Source: Mycolicibacterium brisbanense
GTDB taxonomy: Bacteria > Actinomycetota > Actinomycetes > Mycobacteriales > Mycobacteriaceae
Reading direction: 5' to 3'
DNA length: 64,000 nucleotides
Assembly: GCF_001570425.1 (NCBI RefSeq)
Contig: NZ_BCSX01000045.1
Coordinates: 62,001-126,000, forward strand
The notes beneath the pieces are model-generated. The model saw nothing but the letters and a program-made list of their open reading frames with translations, did not search any database and was not told the origin of the DNA. Below are positions 43,947-52,271 of this stretch, one piece after another. The position numbers and the translations under genes were made by a program. Each line of letters starts with the position of its first letter. The first letter of the stretch is position 1.

Positions 43947-44843
43947 ATGGCCGAGTCATCGGTTCTCTACGACGCTCCGGGTCCGCGGGCGCGGGCGCGC
44001 AACCGCGTGACCGCCGTCTTGACGGTCGCCGTGGTGCTGGTCGCCGCGGTCGCGGTGGTGTGGCGGTTCAGCGACGCCGGCCAGCTCACCGCGGAGAAAT
44101 GGAAGCCATTCCTGACCGGCGGCCTGTGGACGACGTACGTATTGCCGGGTGTGCAGGGCACGCTGACCGCGGCGGTGTTGTCGATCGTGCTGGCGCTCGT
44201 GCTGGGCTGTGTGCTCGGGGTCGGTCGGCTGTCGCCGATCGGTCCGCTGCGGTGGGTGTGCGCGGTGGTCGTCGAGTTCTTCCGCGCGGTACCGGTGCTG
44301 ATCATGATGCTGTTCAGCTATGCCCTGTACGCGATGTACGACGTGTTCCCCTCCAAGCAGTTGGCGCTGGCAGGCGTCGTGACGGGCCTGACGCTCTACA
44401 ACGGCGCGGTGATCGCCGAGATCGTCCGGGCGGGCGTGCACGCATTGCCGCGCGGCCAGGCCGAGGCCGCATCGGCCCTGGGGCTGACATGGGGCCAGAC
44501 CATGCGGTCGATCCTGCTGCCCCAGGCCATCACCTCGATGCTGCCGGTGCTGGTGTCACAGATGGTGGTGGTGCTCAAGGACACCGCGATCGGCTACCAG
44601 ATCACGTTCGTGGAGATGGTGCGTCAGGGCACGGTCGTCGGTTCGGCATACGGCAACTACATCCCTGCCCTGATCGTCATCGCTGTGCTGATGATCAGCG
44701 TGAACTTCGCGCTCTCGGCATTGGCGACCAGGCTGGAACGCCGCCTGCGGCGGTCGACGCGCGGTCCCGCGCCCATGCACGCCGAGGCCGTCGAGCAGGA
44801 GGGCGCACCGGGTGCCGTGGTGTTGCAGGACCAGCGGGACTAG
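43947..44843 (+). CDS. gluD: amino-acid ABC transporter permease GluD-like
   Basis: 298 residues. The N-terminal VLYDAPGPRARARNR is like C. glutamicum GluD, followed by five or six membrane helices, the EAA loop (RGQAEAASALGLTWGQT) and SQMVVVLKDTAIGYQI. It partners with the permease half encoded by 42357-43883. ATG 43947 overlaps the stop of the second 32-bp-repeat mini-ORF, so translation may be coupled to that leader. It converges on the small kinase gene. Confidence 0.9.
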   Translation: MAESSVLYDAPGPRARARNRVTAVLTVAVVLVAAVAVVWRFSDAGQLTAEKWKPFLTGGLWTTYVLPGVQGTLTAAVLSIVLALVLGCVLGVGRLSPIGPLRWVCAVVVEFFRAVPVLIMMLFSYALYAMYDVFPSKQLALAGVVTGLTLYNGAVIAEIVRAGVHALPRGQAEAASALGLTWGQTMRSILLPQAITSMLPVLVSQMVVVLKDTAIGYQITFVEMVRQGTVVGSAYGNYIPALIVIAVLMISVNFALSALATRLERRLRRSTRGPAPMHAEAVEQEGAPGAVVLQDQRD

Positions 44844-44852
44844 TCGGGACGG

Positions 44853-45392
44853 TCAGCTCAAGCGGTAACGGCCCGAGGCGATCGCCTGCCGAACCACCTC
44901 TGCAGTGCCGGAAGCGTCGAGGTCTGTGTTGTCGATGACATGGCGTTCGAGGTCGCCCAGATCGGCGAACGCATCATGCAATCCTGTGATCACGTCGGGG
45001 TCCTTCAGATCCGGTCCGGTGCGTACCTGTGCCCGCTGCAGCGCCGTGCCGAGAGCAGGTCTCAACACGATGTACGACAAGACGAGACCCGTTCGCGCAG
45101 CGGCAGCTCGGTAGGGTGCCAGAAACCACGGGCCGACGATGCCGTCGACGATCACATCGAATCCGCCCTGGGCGTACACCGCGACCGCTGCCACGATCGC
45201 ATCGACAACGGTCTCGTTCTGAGCCTGCGCCTCAGGCATGTGCGGGGGGATGAAACCCGAACGAATCGCACGAAAGAACTGGTCGGTGGTGACGTGCACC
45301 GTCGACTTGCCCGCCGAGCCGGCGATGAGCTCGGCGGCCGTCGTCTTCCCGCTCGCCGGTGGACCGGTCAGGATGACCACATCTCCGTTCAC
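44853..45392 (-). CDS. P-loop small-molecule kinase-like protein
   Basis: 179 residues from GTG 45392 (the frame stays open to 45461). Walker A GPPASGKTT at the start, then a Thr/Asp lid-like region (VHVTTDQFF) and IVDGIVGPWFL. The shape is that of shikimate/gluconate/chloramphenicol-type kinases or adenylate-kinase-like NTPases. Substrate unknown. It lies between the transporter and recX, an insertion relative to M. tuberculosis. Confidence 0.75.
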   Translation of the reverse strand: MNGDVVILTGPPASGKTTAAELIAGSAGKSTVHVTTDQFFRAIRSGFIPPHMPEAQAQNETVVDAIVAAVAVYAQGGFDVIVDGIVGPWFLAPYRAAAARTGLVLSYIVLRPALGTALQRAQVRTGPDLKDPDVITGLHDAFADLGDLERHVIDNTDLDASGTAEVVRQAIASGRYRLS

Positions 45393-45435
45393 GAAGACGA
45401 AGGTAGATGCAGCACAGGCCTTCTCGCATCCGGTT

Positions 45436-45996
45436 TTACACCCGGCGGCGCTCCCGCTCACTGGCCAACTCGACGCTGACCACGTCGAAGGCCATCGACT
45501 GGCTGTAGCCGCGACGGGCCAGCATGCCGACCAGCCGACGGGTCACCTTCACGTCGTCGTCATCGCCCAGCCGTTCACGGCGAAGCTTGTCGCGTACCAG
45601 CTGCTCGGCGCGTTGGCGTTCGGCGGCCGGGTCGAGGTCGGCCAGCGCAGCGGAGATGACCTCGCCGTCGACGCCCTTCTTCCGAAGCTCGACAGCCAAG
45701 GCGCGCTTACCTTTTCCGGAGTTGGCGTGCCGCGTCCGCACCCACTGCTCGGCGAAGTCCTCGTCATCGACCAACCCGACTTCGGCCAGCCGGTCGAGGA
45801 CTTTGACGCTCACCTCGTCGGGATAGCCACGCTTGGCGAGTTGACCCTCCAGCTCCGCGCGGGTGCGTGCCCGCACGGTGAGCAGACGCAGACATACGTC
45901 ACGCGCCTGCTCCTCGCGCTTGCGGGGATCCTGCGTCTGCTCTTCGCGGGTGTCGTCAGCCGACTCAGAAGTCGACCGGGGCGGGAAGTGCGTCAT
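45436..45996 (-). CDS. recX: RecA regulator RecX
   Basis: 186 residues. Three-helix RecX repeats: CLRLLTVRARTRAELEGQLAKRGY, VLDRLAEVGLVDDEDFAEQWV, and a C-terminal copy ending in MLARRGYSQSMAFDVV. It inhibits RecA filament growth and recombinase activity. Its start lies inside the recA coding end (32-bp overlap), so it is translationally coupled to recA, the usual mycobacterial arrangement. Confidence 0.95.
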   Translation of the reverse strand: MTHFPPRSTSESADDTREEQTQDPRKREEQARDVCLRLLTVRARTRAELEGQLAKRGYPDEVSVKVLDRLAEVGLVDDEDFAEQWVRTRHANSGKGKRALAVELRKKGVDGEVISAALADLDPAAERQRAEQLVRDKLRRERLGDDDDVKVTRRLVGMLARRGYSQSMAFDVVSVELASERERRRV

Positions 45997-47011
45997 CGTC
46001 CACGGTCACATCGGCGCCGATACCGAGCTTTTCCTTGATCTTCTTCTCGATCTCGTTGGCGACGTTGACGTTCTCCAGCAAGAACTTTCGAGCATTCTCC
46101 TTGCCCTGCCCCAGCTGCTCACCGTCGTAGGTGAACCAGGACCCGGACTTGCGGATGAAGCCGTGCTCGACACCCATATCGATGAGCGAGCCTTCGCGGC
46201 TGATGCCGTGGCCGTAGAGGATGTCGAACTCGGCCTGCTTGAACGGCGGCGAGACCTTGTTCTTGACGACCTTGACACGGGTGCGGTTACCGACCGCGTC
46301 GGTACCGTCCTTGAGGGTCTCGATGCGGCGGACGTCCAGCCGAACCGAGGCGTAGAACTTCAATGCCTTACCGCCCGTGGTGGTTTCGGGTGAACCGAAC
46401 ATCACGCCGATCTTCTCGCGAAGCTGGTTGATGAAGATCGCGGTGGTACCCGAGTTGTTCAGCGCACCGGTCATCTTCCGCAGCGCCTGGCTCATCAGAC
46501 GGGCCTGCAGACCGACGTGGCTGTCGCCCATCTCGCCCTCGATCTCGGCGCGGGGCACCAGGGCGGCCACCGAGTCGATCACCAGGATGTCCAGCGCACC
46601 GGAGCGGACCAGCATGTCGGCGATCTCCAGCGCCTGCTCACCGGTGTCGGGCTGGCTCACCAGCAGCGAGTCGGTGTCCACCCCGAGCTTCTTGGCGTAC
46701 TCGGGATCCAGCGCGTGCTCGGCGTCGATGAACGCCGCGATGCCGCCTGCAGCCTGTGCGTTGGCCACCGCGTGCAGCGCCACCGTGGTCTTACCCGAGG
46801 ATTCCGGGCCGTAGATCTCGACGACCCTGCCGCGCGGCAGGCCGCCGATGCCCAGCGCCACGTCCAGGGAGATCGATCCGGTGGGGATCACCGAGATCGG
46901 CTGGCGCACCTCCTCGCCGAGGCGCATCACCGAGCCTTTGCCGAAATTCTTGTCGATCTGCGCCATCGCCAGCTCGAGGGCTTTTTCGCGATCAGGGGCT
47001 TGCTGCGCCAT
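45965..47011 (-). CDS. recA: recombinase RecA, intein-free
   Basis: 348 residues. Walker A GPESSGKT at 68-75, DILVIDSVAALVPR (Walker B), and DNA-binding loops around GALNNSGTTAIFINQLREKIGVMFGSPETTTGG. The region where M. tuberculosis RecA carries an intein is continuous here. It catalyses strand exchange and triggers LexA cleavage. Both an SOS box and a PafBC-type promoter lie upstream. Divergent from the hydrogenase operon, 195 bp apart. Confidence 0.97.
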   Translation of the reverse strand: MAQQAPDREKALELAMAQIDKNFGKGSVMRLGEEVRQPISVIPTGSISLDVALGIGGLPRGRVVEIYGPESSGKTTVALHAVANAQAAGGIAAFIDAEHALDPEYAKKLGVDTDSLLVSQPDTGEQALEIADMLVRSGALDILVIDSVAALVPRAEIEGEMGDSHVGLQARLMSQALRKMTGALNNSGTTAIFINQLREKIGVMFGSPETTTGGKALKFYASVRLDVRRIETLKDGTDAVGNRTRVKVVKNKVSPPFKQAEFDILYGHGISREGSLIDMGVEHGFIRKSGSWFTYDGEQLGQGKENARKFLLENVNVANEIEKKIKEKLGIGADVTVDDDALPAPVDF

Positions 47012-47065
47012 GGTGGTGCCTCTCCAAGTAGTCGTGTTGACCGGTGTTCCGATCGGTTGGCCGTG

Positions 47066-47088
47066 ACGCTAGAGCAGGCCACCGACAA
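47066..47088 (-). promoter_or_regulatory. PafBC/RecA-NDp-type DNA-damage promoter of recA
   Basis: On the minus strand TTGTCGGTGG (47079-47088) is followed after seven bases by TAGCGT (47066-47071). This fits the RecA-independent DNA-damage promoter motif (TTGTCRGTG-N8-TAnnnT) known upstream of mycobacterial recA and other PafBC targets. Confidence 0.75.
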
Positions 47089-47118
47089 GTCAGCTCAGTC
47101 GAACTGCACCCCACAGTA

Positions 47119-47134
47119 ACGAACAAATGTTCGA
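47119..47134 (-). promoter_or_regulatory. SOS box (LexA operator) of recA
   Basis: On the minus strand TCGAAC-ATTT-GTTCGT matches 11 of 12 bases of the mycobacterial SOS box. It lies about 110 bp before recA and about 70 bp before hypA, so LexA bound here could also affect hydrogenase transcription; that is untested. Confidence 0.85.
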
Positions 47135-47206
47135 TCTCAAGTGGACACGCCGTGATTGCGGCGATTCAGGCATATCGTGAGGAGATCCGGCCCGAACGAG
47201 GCAGCG

Positions 47207-47536
47207 ATGCACGAGTTGGCGATAACCCAGAGCGTCGTCGACGCGGTGTGTGAACACGCCGCCGGTCGTCGGGTATGCAGTGTGCGACTCGAAGTCGGAG
47301 CGCTGTGCGCAGTCGTCCCGGATTCCATGCTGTTCTGCTTCGACCTGGTCACCAAGGGCACGGTCGCCGACGGCGCCCGACTGGACCTCGACATACAACC
47401 GGGCACGGCACACTGCCGCGACTGCGGGACCGATTTCGAACTTCCCGACCTGATCCTGCTCTGCCGCTGCGGAAGCGCCGATGTCGAGGTGACCGCCGGG
47501 CGGGATCTGCGCATCCTCTCGATGGAAGTGAGCTGA
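47207..47536 (+). CDS. hypA: hydrogenase nickel-insertion protein HypA
   Basis: 109 residues from ATG 47207 (MHELAITQS). The N-terminal Met-His-Glu supplies the nickel ligand His2. A zinc site is formed by CRDC and a later CRC pair (LLCRCGSA); the second pair is CxC rather than the classical CxxC. HypA passes nickel to the large subunit with HypB. First gene of the hydrogenase operon; GAGGAG lies at about 47179. The frame is open to 47156, but that part is not conserved. Confidence 0.92.
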   Translation: MHELAITQSVVDAVCEHAAGRRVCSVRLEVGALCAVVPDSMLFCFDLVTKGTVADGARLDLDIQPGTAHCRDCGTDFELPDLILLCRCGSADVEVTAGRDLRILSMEVS

Positions 47537-47537
47537 C

Positions 47538-48338
47538 ATGTGCGCCACCTGCGGTTGCGGCCACGACGGGCCGACGATCACCATCCCCGGCACGGACCAC
47601 GACCACCGCCACCCTCACCAACACCCGCACCCTCACGACGAGCACACCGAGACCGTCACGCTCGAACAGAAAGTGCTCGCCAAGAACGACCTCGTCGCCG
47701 AGCAGAATCGCCGGTGGCTCGCCGGCCGCGGCATCCTGGCCCTCAACGTGACGAGTTCGCCGGGCGCGGGCAAGACCACTCTCCTCGAGCGCACCATCCG
47801 CGAGTACGGGACCCGGCGGCCCATCGCGGTGATCGAAGGAGATCAGGAGACCTTGCTCGACGCCGACCGGATCAGGTCCGCCGGCGCGCGCTCGGTTCAG
47901 GTCAACACCGGCGCAGGCTGTCATCTGGACGCGAACATGGTCCGCGGAGCCCTCGACGCGCTCGATCCCGAGCCCGATTCGGTGTTGTTCATCGAGAACG
48001 TCGGAAACCTGGTCTGCCCGGCCTTGTTCGACCTTGGCGAACGCAACAAAGTCGTCGTTGTCTCGGTAACCGAGGGGGCCGACAAACCGCTGAAATACCC
48101 CTACATGTTCGCGGTCGCGGACCTGGTCGTCATCAACAAGATCGACCTCATCCCCTACGTGGACTTTGACATCGAAACCTGTTGCAGCAGAGCTCGATCC
48201 GTCAACCCCCGGGTCGACATCCTGCCGGTTTCGGCGACACGGGGGGACGGACTCGAGTCGTGGTACGCCTGGATCGACACCTGTGCGATGAGCACGATGC
48301 CCGGGGCTACCGTTGACAACACGAACCCCCAGGAGTAG
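47538..48338 (+). CDS. hypB: hydrogenase nickel-incorporation GTPase HypB
   Basis: 266 residues. The N-terminus has a Cys motif (MCATCGCG) and a His-rich stretch (about residues 19-33) for nickel storage, then a SIMIBI GTPase domain: SSPGAGKTTLLE (P-loop), EGDQET, GAGCHLD with metal-site Cys/His, and NKIDLIPY. It provides GTP-driven nickel delivery together with HypA. It starts one base after the hypA stop. Confidence 0.95.
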   Translation: MCATCGCGHDGPTITIPGTDHDHRHPHQHPHPHDEHTETVTLEQKVLAKNDLVAEQNRRWLAGRGILALNVTSSPGAGKTTLLERTIREYGTRRPIAVIEGDQETLLDADRIRSAGARSVQVNTGAGCHLDANMVRGALDALDPEPDSVLFIENVGNLVCPALFDLGERNKVVVVSVTEGADKPLKYPYMFAVADLVVINKIDLIPYVDFDIETCCSRARSVNPRVDILPVSATRGDGLESWYAWIDTCAMSTMPGATVDNTNPQE

Positions 48339-48346
48339 ACCCAGAT

Positions 48347-48361
48347 TTCAGGCGCCCTGAA
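48347..48361 (+). repeat. small hairpin between hypB and the small-subunit gene
   Basis: TTCAGG-CGC-CCTGAA is a perfect 6-bp inverted repeat, 8 bases after the hypB stop and 66 bases before hhyS. It may be a weak attenuator or RNA-stability element. No T run follows. Confidence 0.4.
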
Positions 48362-48427
48362 GAAGTCGGTGCGCGCCTCAGATCAGAGTTTGGGGTTCGG
48401 CGCCCGGGCCCCAGGAAGCTGTGACGT

Positions 48428-49483
48428 ATGCCAACAGAGGCAGCAGTCAAAGCGGAAGAGGCACTGATCCACGTGCTGTGGATCAACGCCGGATTGAGTT
48501 GTGATGGTGACTCGGTGGCGCTGACTGCCGCCACACAACCGAGCATCGAAGAGATTGCCCTGGGAGCCCTTCCGGGCCTGCCCAAGATCGCTGTCCACTG
48601 GCCGCTGATCGACTTCGAATGCGGCCCGGCCGGAGGCGCCGACGACTTCCTCGCGTGGTTCTTCAAAGCGGAGAGAGGCGAGCTCGATCCGTTTGTCCTC
48701 GTCGTCGAGGGGTCCATCCCGAACGAGCGGATCAAGAGCGAGGGTTATTGGTGCGGGTTCGGAAACGACCCGGCGACCAACCAGCCGATGACCACCAGCG
48801 AGTGGCTGGATCGGCTCACCCCCAAGGCCACGGCCGTCGTCGCGGTCGGCACCTGCGCCACCTACGGCGGGATCCACGCGATGGCAGGCAACCCGACCGG
48901 CGCCATGGGCGTTCCCGACTATCTCGGGTGGGACTGGAAGAGCAAGGCCGGTATCCCGATCGTCTGCGTGCCGGGTTGCCCGATCCAACCGGACAACCTC
49001 GCCGAGACCCTGACCTACCTGCTGTACATGGCCACCGACCAGGCCCCGATGATCCCGCTGGATGACGCGCTGCGACCCACGTGGCTGTTCGGCAACACCG
49101 TCCACGAAGGCTGTGACCGCGCGGGCTATTACGAGCAAGGCGACTTCGCGACCGAATACGGGTCGCCGAAATGCATTGTGAAACTCGGGTGTTGGGGACC
49201 CGTGGTCAAGTGCAACGTGCCCAAGCGCGGTTGGATCAACGGGATCGGCGGTTGCCCAAACGTCGGCGGCATCTGCATCGGGTGCACCATGCCGGGCTTC
49301 CCGGACAAGTTCATGCCGTTCATGGACGAACCACCGGGCGGCAAGGTGTCCACGACGGCATCCGGGCTCTACGGGTCGGTGATCCGCAGCCTGCGCCACG
49401 TCACCGGCCGCACCGTCGACAAGGAGCCCAAGTGGCGCCATCGCGGTACGACGCTGGAGACCGGGGCCACTCGCACCTGGTAG
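48428..49483 (+). CDS. hhyS: group 1h [NiFe]-hydrogenase small subunit
   Basis: 351 residues, no Tat signal, so the enzyme is probably cytoplasmic-side. Proximal-cluster ligands are Cys25, Asp28 (in CDGD, where other groups have a second Cys), Cys143 (GTCATYGG) and Cys184 (GCPIQPDN). Distal and medial cluster ligands lie in HEGCDRAG, SPKCIVKLGCWG, and GGCPNVGGICIGC. Three Cys plus one Asp at the proximal cluster is the known signature of oxygen-insensitive actinobacterial (group 1h) hydrogenases, which oxidise H2 down to atmospheric levels. AGGAAG precedes ATG 48428. Confidence 0.94.
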   Translation: MPTEAAVKAEEALIHVLWINAGLSCDGDSVALTAATQPSIEEIALGALPGLPKIAVHWPLIDFECGPAGGADDFLAWFFKAERGELDPFVLVVEGSIPNERIKSEGYWCGFGNDPATNQPMTTSEWLDRLTPKATAVVAVGTCATYGGIHAMAGNPTGAMGVPDYLGWDWKSKAGIPIVCVPGCPIQPDNLAETLTYLLYMATDQAPMIPLDDALRPTWLFGNTVHEGCDRAGYYEQGDFATEYGSPKCIVKLGCWGPVVKCNVPKRGWINGIGGCPNVGGICIGCTMPGFPDKFMPFMDEPPGGKVSTTASGLYGSVIRSLRHVTGRTVDKEPKWRHRGTTLETGATRTW

Positions 49484-49492
49484 ACGCGGGGC

Positions 49493-49510
49493 CGGGGCCG
49501 CGTGGCCCCG
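49493..49510 (+). repeat. GC-rich intercistronic hairpin between small- and large-subunit genes
   Basis: CGGGGCC-GCGT-GGCCCCG forms a 7-bp perfect stem, 9 bases after the small-subunit stop and 61 bases before the large-subunit start. The 88-bp gap is among the longest in this otherwise tightly coupled operon. The hairpin may stabilise the upstream message or tune subunit ratio. Confidence 0.5.
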
Positions 49511-49571
49511 CCCCGAACGCGGGAACAGTTGGCATACCTGGCTTTACCTGCCCACCCGAAAGAGAAGTGCG

Positions 49572-51368
49572 ATGACAACCATCATCCCCGAGCCGTCACA
49601 CATCAAGCGCGAACCCGGCCAACTGGTGGAGATGGCGTGGGACCCGATCACGCGCATCGTCGGCAGCCTCGGCATCTACACCAAGATCGACTTCGAGAAC
49701 CGCGAGGTCGTCGAATGCCACAGCACCTCATCGATATTCCGCGGCTACTCGATCTTCATGAAGGGCAAGGACCCACGCGACGCCCATTTCATCACCAGTC
49801 GCATCTGCGGTATCTGCGGCGACAACCACGCCACCTGCTCGTGCTATTGCCAGAACATGGCCTACGGGGTCAAGCCGCCGCATCTCGGCGAATGGTTGGT
49901 GAACCTCGGCGAGGCCGCGGAATACATGTTCGACCACAACATCTTCCAGGAGAACCTGGTGGGTGTGGACTACTGCGAGAAGATGGTGTCCGAGACCAAT
50001 CCCAGCGTGCTGGCCAAGGCCGAGAACACCGCCGCGCCGCATGCCGACGCGCACGGCCACCGCACCATCGCCGACATCATGCGGGCCCTCAATCCGTTCA
50101 CCGGCGAGTTCTACCGGGAAGCCCTGCAGGTCAGCAGGTGGACGCGAGAGATGTTCTGCCTCATGGAAGGTCGTCACGTCCACCCGTCGACGCTGTATCC
50201 GGGCGGCATCGGGACGACCGCAACGGTGCAGCTGATGACCGACTACATGACCCGGCTGATGCGTTACGTCGAATTCATGAAGAAGGTCGTGCCGATGCAC
50301 GACGATCTGTTCGATTTCTTCTACGAGGCCCTTCCGGGCTATGACCAGGTCGGTCTGCGCCGCACCCTGCTCGGCTGCTGGGGGTCCTTCCAGGATCCCG
50401 AGGTGTGCAATTTCGCCTACAAGGACATGGAACGCTGGGGCGACGCCATGTTCGTCACACCCGGCGTGGTGGTCGACGGCAAACTCGTCACCCACTCACT
50501 GGTGGACATCAACCTCGGCATCCGAATCCTCCTGGGCCACAGTTACTATGACGACTGGTCCGATCAGGAGATGTTCGTCAAGACCGATCCGCTCGGCAAC
50601 GCCGTCGACCGCCGCCACCCCTGGAACCAACACACCAACCCCAAGCCGCAGAAGCGCGATTTCGACGAGAACTACAGCTGGGTGATGTCCCCGCGCTGGT
50701 ACGACGGCAAGGATCACCTGGCGCTGGACACCGGCGGTGGTCCGCTGGCACGGCTGTGGTCGACGGCGCTCGCGGGGCTCGTCGACATCGGGTACGTCAA
50801 GGCGACCGGTCGCAGCGTCCAGATCAACCTGCCGAAGACCGCGCTGAAAGGCCCCGTCGAGTTCGAATGGAAGATTCCGGACAAGGGCAGCAACACCATC
50901 GAACGCAACCGGGCCCGCACCTACTTCCAGGCCTACGCCGCGGCGTGCGCGCTGCACTTCGCCGAGCAGGCATTGGCGGAAATCCGGGCAGGCCGCACGA
51001 AGACATGGGAGAAGTTCGACGTGCCCGACGAAGCCATCGGGTGCGGCTTCACCGAGGCCGTTCGTGGCGTGCTGAGCCACCACATGGTGATCCGCGACGG
51101 CAAGATCGCCAACTACCACCCGTATCCACCGACACCGTGGAACGCCAATCCGCGGGACAGCTACGGCACTCCGGGGCCGTACGAGGATGCGGTGCAGGGT
51201 CAACCGATCTTCGAGGAGAACGACCGCGAGCACTTCAAGGGCATCGACGTCATGCGCACGGTGCGCAGCTTCGACCCCTGCCTGCCGTGCGGCGTGCACA
51301 TGTACCTCGGGAACGGAAAGTCCTTGGAGCTCATGCACTCCCCCACCCAGTCAGCCACCGCGGACTGA
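49572..51368 (+). CDS. hhyL: group 1h [NiFe]-hydrogenase large subunit
   Basis: 598 residues. The L1 motif RICGICGDNH (Cys79, Cys82) and L2 motif DPCLPCGVH (Cys570, Cys573) bind the Ni-Fe(CN)2CO centre. A 22-residue tail after His576 should be removed by the maturation protease encoded at 55027-55488. It catalyses H2 oxidation; electrons leave through the small subunit. AGAGAAG lies before ATG 49572. It is followed after three bases by the NifU/Rieske-like gene. Confidence 0.96.
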   Translation: MTTIIPEPSHIKREPGQLVEMAWDPITRIVGSLGIYTKIDFENREVVECHSTSSIFRGYSIFMKGKDPRDAHFITSRICGICGDNHATCSCYCQNMAYGVKPPHLGEWLVNLGEAAEYMFDHNIFQENLVGVDYCEKMVSETNPSVLAKAENTAAPHADAHGHRTIADIMRALNPFTGEFYREALQVSRWTREMFCLMEGRHVHPSTLYPGGIGTTATVQLMTDYMTRLMRYVEFMKKVVPMHDDLFDFFYEALPGYDQVGLRRTLLGCWGSFQDPEVCNFAYKDMERWGDAMFVTPGVVVDGKLVTHSLVDINLGIRILLGHSYYDDWSDQEMFVKTDPLGNAVDRRHPWNQHTNPKPQKRDFDENYSWVMSPRWYDGKDHLALDTGGGPLARLWSTALAGLVDIGYVKATGRSVQINLPKTALKGPVEFEWKIPDKGSNTIERNRARTYFQAYAAACALHFAEQALAEIRAGRTKTWEKFDVPDEAIGCGFTEAVRGVLSHHMVIRDGKIANYHPYPPTPWNANPRDSYGTPGPYEDAVQGQPIFEENDREHFKGIDVMRTVRSFDPCLPCGVHMYLGNGKSLELMHSPTQSATAD

Positions 51369-51371
51369 CAC

Positions 51372-52271
51372 ATGACGCCCGCCGTAACGCCGGTCCACGA
51401 CGGACCCGATGACGTAGCGCACTGGCGCTCGGCAGGCGACCGAATACAGAATCTCCTGGACGCCAGCGCCGCAGGCGGGGCTGCGGCACTCGATCGCGCC
51501 GAACGGCTCGTACGCGAGGTCACCGATCTCTATGGCGCCGGGCTGCGACGGATCTTGACGATCGTCTCCGCGGATCCGTCCATTGTCGAAGCGGTGGCAG
51601 CCGACGATCTGGTGGCCAGTCTGCTGCTCGTCCACGGCCTGCATCCGCATCCGGTCGAACGGAGGATCACCGACGCGCTCGACCGGGTCCGCCCCTACCT
51701 CGGATCGCATGGCGGCGACGTCGACCTGCTCGAGGTCGACGGGCCCGTGGTCCGGCTGCGATTCCGCGGAAGCTGCAAGAGTTGCCCGTCCTCGGCAGCC
51801 ACCCTCGAATTGGCCATCGAGGACGCGGTCAAGAACGCCGCGCCCGAAGTCTCTGCGATCGAGGTGGTGCCCGACGGCGACGCTCGTCAGCTGATACCCG
51901 CACAGGCGCTGCTGAACCGGGTGCACACCAACGGGCACCGACCTGCCACCTGGCATCCCGTGCCCGCCGTCGACGACCTGATGCCCGCAGAGGTGGGCGG
52001 TTTCGCCGTCGCAGGCACATCGGTGCTCGTATGCCGCATCGACGACGAACTGTTCGGCTACCGCGATCGCTGTCCGGTCTGCACCAGCGGAATGGCGGGG
52101 GCGACACTGACCGGCGCGGTGCTGACCTGCCCGCACTGCGGTTCCGGTTTCGACGCGGTTCACGCCGGTCGTGCGCAGGACGACGGCAGCGATCAGCACC
52201 TCGAGCCCGTCCCGGTGCTCAGGCGTGACGGCGTGCCATCGATGGCGATCGCACAGGAAGCCGTGACGTGA
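51372..52271 (+). CDS. NifU-domain plus Rieske-like protein of the hydrogenase operon
   Basis: 299 residues. A helical N-terminus is followed by a NifU C-terminal-type domain (about 95-168) with Cys135-x2-Cys138 (SCKSCPSS), which in this family carries an Fe-S cluster. The C-terminal domain (about 205-280) has the layout of a Rieske fold, but its ligand pairs read Cys234-Pro-Val-Cys237 and Cys253-Pro-His255-Cys256 instead of CxH/CxxH. It could deliver clusters to, or take electrons from, the hydrogenase. It starts three bases after hhyL and overlaps the next gene (GTGA). Confidence 0.85.
   Translation: MTPAVTPVHDGPDDVAHWRSAGDRIQNLLDASAAGGAAALDRAERLVREVTDLYGAGLRRILTIVSADPSIVEAVAADDLVASLLLVHGLHPHPVERRITDALDRVRPYLGSHGGDVDLLEVDGPVVRLRFRGSCKSCPSSAATLELAIEDAVKNAAPEVSAIEVVPDGDARQLIPAQALLNRVHTNGHRPATWHPVPAVDDLMPAEVGGFAVAGTSVLVCRIDDELFGYRDRCPVCTSGMAGATLTGAVLTCPHCGSGFDAVHAGRAQDDGSDQHLEPVPVLRRDGVPSMAIAQEAVT

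Noticed and set aside
45965..47011. Possible intein in recA
   Set aside because: The RecA sequence is continuous through the site used by the M. tuberculosis intein; length is 348 residues.
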